This document shows, one piece after another, positions 58,816 to 64,000 of a DNA stretch of 64,000 nt. Numbering within the stretch: the stretch's first letter is position 1; each line of letters begins with the position of its first letter. Location: assembly GCA_036346395.1 (NCBI GenBank), contig CM070615.1, positions 3,539,534 to 3,603,533 of the forward strand. Direction: 5' to 3'. Source of the stretch: Hsuehochloa calcarea (lineage: Eukaryota; Streptophyta; Magnoliopsida; Poales; Poaceae). A model generated the notes under the pieces. That model made no database searches. It saw only the letters and a list, made by a program, of their open reading frames with translations, and had not been told where the DNA came from. Position numbers and translations under genes: made by a program.

Positions 58816-61734
58816 GCCTCCCAAGTAGTAGAACTTTAGACGGTTTTGGGGGGTGTCTACATATATAATGTATTGAGATTTCTCTGGTACATGAGGGCTC
58901 GGTGCATTTGATCTTGAAGAAGAGGGGAGGGGAGTATTTTAACCTAGGTAGACAGGAAGAATCAAAGTGAAGGGCTTCAAATGTGCTAAGGTTAGAATAT
59001 ATAGTTTCAGTGTGGCTGATGAGGAATGATCAGGTGGTGGTACTTAAAAGTTGGTGCCTGGCCATTGTGGCCTAATCACAGCCATCCAGAGGTGCAGTGG
59101 AGTAGGCCCTACCATTGCTTTCCATGTGCGAGGGTGGTTGGGGGCCTATGTATGTATGAGTATGACCACTGTCCTTAACTCCCCCATTTTAACCTGTAGA
59201 GGTCCAGGTTCCTGGTGTTGCAGGGCATTCAATTTCTACTTGGCGTTAGCAACTCAATTTCGAATAAGAAAGAGTCTACTCTATCCCAACCCCACTGTGC
59301 ATTTGGAACTCAAGTTTGTAACTTGTGGAGACATGGGAGTTCCCTAGGGATAGATTAACTGAAAGAGATGGATTGATTCAGAGATTGGTAGCAGTTTATA
59401 CCTGTGGTCCACTTGGAAATAGCTGGTAGGCAATAACTTGTTCAGGGTAGCGTGGTCTTGTGAGATGTGACATTTGAGGTGTGTGGGCTGTGTGCTCTAA
59501 TTATCATGTACTAGCACCAGCCATTTTTCTTATATATATATATCTCAGATTCAACACAATCAAGGGTTTTGTCAGGCCTGTCTTATTGAATGTATGGCTG
59601 ACCACCTCTTAGAGGACAAGACTTCCAAGTAACAAGCTGGTTTTGGTTGGATTCTTACACAATGAATTGAATTGTCTGTAAGATATTATTTCCATTCAAA
59701 CCTTTGGCTAGGACAACCTGCCCTGGTCAGGACACTGGGGGTGCCAAGAGGGAGCTTGCGTGGGAGTAAAGCGATTGGCCATTACTCTGCTCCTTGTGTT
59801 AGATGACCTTTGGAGATTAGTGATTCTTTAACACGCATTAGGCATTTGGGGAGCACCTCTTGTTGTTGGAGGATTGGAATACAGAACATAAGATGATCTG
59901 TTCGTTGTATTTTTAATGACAGATCAGTATCAGATTCCGTTAAATATTAAGGATAAAATCTGCAATGTCGCTTTGCTCGCTTCTTCGGAGACAGGTATTC
60001 CATCACATGGTTTTGAGGTAAGTGGTACATGGTTAGATACATTGTGTGCTCACTAATGTATGCTTATGTTAAGTATTATTCAGTTTGTCAGCCTTTGGAG
60101 AAACCGGAGGGGCCAAGAGGGGGGCGTTGTTTTTGTCAGTACGTACTGTCCACAATCCAATCATAACGGTGATTTAACAGATCTCATAAATAATCGCTCC
60201 GTTGATTTCATCACTTGCTTCTTAATTTCTAACATTGGATCACTTAGCCAGACACGGTTAAATCACAAATTATCTTTTCTTCTGCCCTCACCTGTCGTTA
60301 ACTAGCGCCAGGACAATGGGAATATGTGATTATTATCTCACGTGGCCTTGGCATTACCTGTCCTGCCTTGCTGTTGCTGGGGCTCCAAGTTCCCAAACGC
60401 CAAAAATATTCTAACATTGAAATGGGAAATAGGATCACGATTGGACCTACGCTGAGATCCCCCTTCTCCAATTTCCAACAAGTTCATGAATGAGATGATA
60501 TGCAGATTTGTGCCCAAGTCCCTTCCCCCTACTGCGTGTGTACAACTCCTGGTCCTCGGTAGTTCCCCTACTTCAACTTCCTACTAATCCCTATAAATTA
60601 TTCTGCTCTTTGTTTTCTCTGTGCATGTACATAGAGATATGCAATAAAGATCAGTAGCTACATGTACTGCAAATGAGTATATATACTTTACTGCATACAT
60701 ATATACTTTGATTAACCTACAAGTCTATGCTTAGCATCTCTTGGACTATGAGAACATGCATGATTAACTTCAAGTTGGTCGTTTTAGTTATGGAATCTTG
60801 TCAAGAAGAGTGACGAAAGCTTACTCGATTGCAACTCCATGCAAATGATGGGTCCTAATTTGCAAAAGTTGAATGGTTCTTGTACTAGGGTTTCTGCCTG
60901 TAGTGATGCATATATCGAGTGGAATAACTCTTTAAAAACAGGGAAGAACTTTAGTTACAGAGTTTTATTTCATCATGCAAAACTCATTGGAAGGATTCCC
61001 GTGAAAATAAATTTTGAAATAGAAAGAAACACAATGTATAAGAATTCATGATTACGAATTGGAGTTGTGATTTTTTTGTAAAGAGAATCAGCAAGGGGGA
61101 GTTGACTGTTGAGTATCTGATCGGTTAAGTTATACGTATATAATATGCCTATATCATTGACAATTGCATGTCGAAACTTTGACCAAGAATCAAGATGCAT
61201 TCTAGTATATTTTAGTTGGCTTAGTCGTGTATACTTGTTGAAGAGTGGCAAAGTGCACTAGATCGTAACTACATTGGAACCCATTTGATCGCAGCATCGG
61301 GATAATGCATGCATGTACTGGTTGTGAATTGTGCCCAAGTGTACCATATTTAAACATGGCCATGAGGAGGTAGCCACGCAGCAGGTTCTTTTCACAACTC
61401 AATCATGCAGCTCACCTGCCCAATCTTTTGATAATGCAGGTTTGGTTTTTTCCATGCACATGAACGAATTGGTATCTTATGGAATTGAATGTGAGATAAG
61501 GGGACACATGCTAATGCCCCTCATTATGTTATTCTTGTGGCTCTGTTCCTTTCCATGAGGCCACGTATGTTTTGCCAGGTTCATGCAGATGCAGGACTCT
61601 CAGCCTTGAGCGGCATGATGGACGTGGGAAGCATATGTAGTACGTCTTTAGGATGGCATTAGTTTAAGATGTACGAGCTTTCAAGTATTTTATATGGTGG
61701 CTTGTCTCTGGTTCTTGTATACTAACGAAACCAA
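58816..61734. other. upstream region of the B3 gene, no gene seen
   Basis: About 2.9 kb of non-repetitive-looking sequence with only short ORFs (59051-59347, 60060-60305 and 60839-61051, none with motifs). (TA)n run at 59531-59544. It probably holds B3 regulatory sequence. A gene with small exons could be missed. Confidence 0.5.
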
Positions 61735-63657
61735 AATTCTTTTGGTAATCCCGATATTGTTCAAATCTTCTTGTAAGCGAGAAATAGCTTGATCAACAAT
61801 AGGTATAAAATAGCCGATTCTAAATAATTCCTCCGAGACTGTGTGGCAACATTTGTGTCATCCGGTTCTCATCAAATTGTCTCTTTCTTTTAATTCTCGC
61901 TTTTATTTAAATGTTGTGCGATATCTAGCTCAAGTGCAATTCCTTTGGCTGCCTCCAATGCTTCTAAGAAACCAGTTTCTCTATACCCTTTGAAGAAAGA
62001 AATTAGCCCTTGCACTTTCTCAATAGCAACATCAATAAGCATATCCTTTGCTTGCAAGTGTTTGCTTACTAAATTAACAGCATACAGTACCTCATACCAA
62101 ATGACTATTGCCACTATAAATTCATATTCTCCAAGTTCATTATTTGCCAAACCTTTAGCCTCACTGCTAGTTTTTACATCATTATCAACATCGGATACCT
62201 GAAATTAAAAAGAAAAAAAAGATAAGTTAAATTTTGAGGACAGCCAGAGAAAATGTATAGTTATTAATATGTCAATGTCAAATACCTGAAGTAGAGCCTC
62301 TCGAATGTCAGCGCATTGAAATCTGATAGCTTTAACACTTTCAACACGACTCTCCCATCGTAGTAAAACCGACTTGAGAGTCAATCCCGTTATGTTATCT
62401 TTCAGAATCTGCCATTTCTTAGTGGAATTAGCAAAAGTTGTATAAATGCGTTGGATGATTCCAAAGAAGTCTTTAGCTCTACCACAAGTCTTGGCCATAT
62501 CACAAAGTGTTAAATTAAGGCTATGGCAACCGCAAGCAGAATAGAAAGCTCTAGGATTTACATCCAAAAGTCTCTTTTGCACCCCTTGATGTTTTCCTTT
62601 CATATTTGACCCATTGTCATAGCCTTGTCCTCTCACATCATCAATATCAAGATCAAGACACTTTAGTTCATTCTCTAGCACATCAAAAAGTCCTTGTCCT
62701 GGTTGTATCATTTACATCTAAAAATCCTAGAAAGGATTCTTCTATGGAAATATTATCTGAAGATGAATCCACGTATCTTATAATTAAAGACATTTGTTCT
62801 TGGTGGCTTGCATCAGGGGTACAATCAAGTATGATGAGAAGTACTTTGCTCTCTTTATTTTCCTTACAATTTCAGACTTAATAGCAGAAGCAAGCAAGTG
62901 TATCAACTCATTCTGAATCTTTGGATCAAGATAATGAAGTAGAGTTTCTTCACTTGTAATACGACGAACATGCTCTTGGATAACTGGGTCAAATTCAGCC
63001 AACATCTCTATCAAGCCTAAGAAATTCCCATTGCTATCTTCATATAGTTTTTGTTAGTACCACGAAATGCTAGACTATGCTTGGCAAGAAATTTAACAAT
63101 GCAAACAATTACGAATAAAACTTTTCTCCAATGGTCTTTTCTTTCTCAAGTTGTCCGAAAGCGCTTTGTCAATAGCTTGATCACTTTGCAACCTACTACG
63201 TAACTCATACCAAGTGGTCATATTCAAAACATGATCTGCACTTGTCTCATGCTCTTTAAGCCTACTGCCAAGATGTATCCAATCATTGTACCCCCTCATT
63301 TGCCAATTGACCCTTTCTATGCCCTTTTGTAAATAATTTACAACTGAAGCAAAATACTCTATCGAGTTCCTTAGAATAGACAAGCCAATCTCTATCGCAA
63401 TGCTCTCCATTTGATAGAATTCTAGTATAGAATAGTGCAGAAAACCTTCTAGAATATCTATCCTTGGGACCTTTTTGAATTGATAAGTCTCTTCTAGGGC
63501 CCTTTTGTGCTAAAATGTCTATTTGTTTAGGATTAAGTGAATCCCAATATCTTGGATCAAATATATCAGGCTGAAAAGAATCACCAATATTGTCATTGTT
63601 ATCACCATCATTATCCGTTTCAACATTTATGTTATTAATAAGAACTTCGAACCTCAA
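61735..63657 (-). pseudogene. TTF-type zinc finger/DUF4371 hAT-like transposase gene, broken
   Basis: Transposon-derived protein of the type often annotated as zinc finger MYM-type protein 1-like. Seen on the minus strand: DPRYWDSLNPKQIDILAQ, WLVYSKELDRVFCFSCKLF (TTF finger, 63283-63657); SRLKEHETSADHVLNM and W-YELRSRL (63093-63280); DUF4371 (EETLLHYLDPKIQNELIHLL, EIVRKIKRAKYFS; 62784-63014); then DVRGQGYDNGSNMKGKHQGV, SACGCHSLNLTLCDMAK and TLKSVLLRWESRVESVKAI (62205-62711); and EKVQGLISFFKGYRETGF (61890-62150), ending near 61735 (DQAISRLQEDL-like remnant). The C-terminal hAT dimerisation domain is missing and frames shift between pieces near 63280, 63060, 62790 and 62200. The sharp left truncation suggests a deletion. 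I did not find terminal repeats. Confidence 0.78.
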
Positions 63658-64000
63658 AGATTATTTTCTCATCCTGTCGACCATCTCCAAGACCATTTTC
63701 AATATTACTATCAAGTGCGGGACCTTGATTAAGTGCCTCGCTCAGTATGATCTGTGATGTCTATTCTACGGGTCTGGTGGCAAATACACTAGTGTCCTAA
63801 ACTCCCTACTAATTCAGGTTTTTCCTGGCATTGCTTGGTCACTCACTAGCGTTGTTGGTCACCTTTGGTCGGTTCTCACTAGCATTGTTTAACTCATGGT
63901 GTAAGATTTCACAGGTTAACTGAATACTTGATGTTTGGGACCATGTGTAGAGCTACTAGTATTATCTTGCAGTTGTTTTATGTAACACTGCCTAAATTTC
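63658..64000. other. right edge, possible upstream part of the transposon, no gene seen
   Basis: Acidic codons continue a little upstream of 63657, then AT-rich sequence with a small direct repeat (tcactagcgttgtt at 63851, tcactagcattgtt at 63877). Nothing else recognised. Confidence 0.4.

Overview
This is a stretch of plant nuclear DNA, almost certainly from a grass (Poaceae). It has GC-rich, CT-leadered gene starts, a B3 transcription factor of grass type with intact GT-AG introns, a plant-only PPR-DYW editing-factor gene, and grass-type Ty1/copia, Ty3/gypsy, hAT and MITE elements. I cannot name the species. I see no tRNA, rRNA or CRISPR. Only one ordinary host gene looks intact: the B3 gene at 57638-58655 on the minus strand.

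Layout. 1-4155 is the 5' end of a copia element (C1, minus strand): broken gag, a 1.6-kb leader with hairpin repeats, a primer-binding site and its LTR. 4156-13875 is low-copy DNA with a decayed PPR-DYW gene on the plus strand (exon-1 remnant near 7750, main body 10385-12113). A LINE 3' fragment follows at 13876-14183. 14184-55439 is one old SIRE/Maximus-like copia element (C2, minus strand, about 10 kb of its own DNA) blown up to 41 kb by insertions. 55440-61734 holds the B3 gene and its surroundings. 61735-63657 is a decayed TTF/DUF4371 hAT-type transposase gene.

The C2 nest, left to right: (a) an 886-bp terminal-inverted-repeat element (18185-19070) carrying the promoter, first exon and splice donor of a LEA-2-like host gene; (b) a small SIRE-like solo LTR (19404-20343) whose middle reads as an ordered interleaving of LTR and neighbouring RNase H sequence; (c) an 8.2-kb copia element, C3 (22105-30278, TSD ATTCG), with an intact gag ORF but no pol; (d) a 3.5-kb solo LTR (32087-35605, TSD CTTTC); (e) an hAT transposon (36641-54188, 8-bp TSD TTGATCCA) that itself contains (f) a 12.9-kb Tekay-like chromovirus (40948-53800, TSD GCAAC) with 4.05-kb LTRs and a chromodomain. 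For (c), (d) and (e) the C2 reading frame resumes across the target site, which fixes the boundaries and the order: C2 first, hAT into C2, Tekay into hAT.

Nearly all element genes carry frameshifts or stops. Some of these, and the interleaved block, could be assembly or consensus errors in repeats rather than biology. Family names come from motif recognition by eye; no database search was run.
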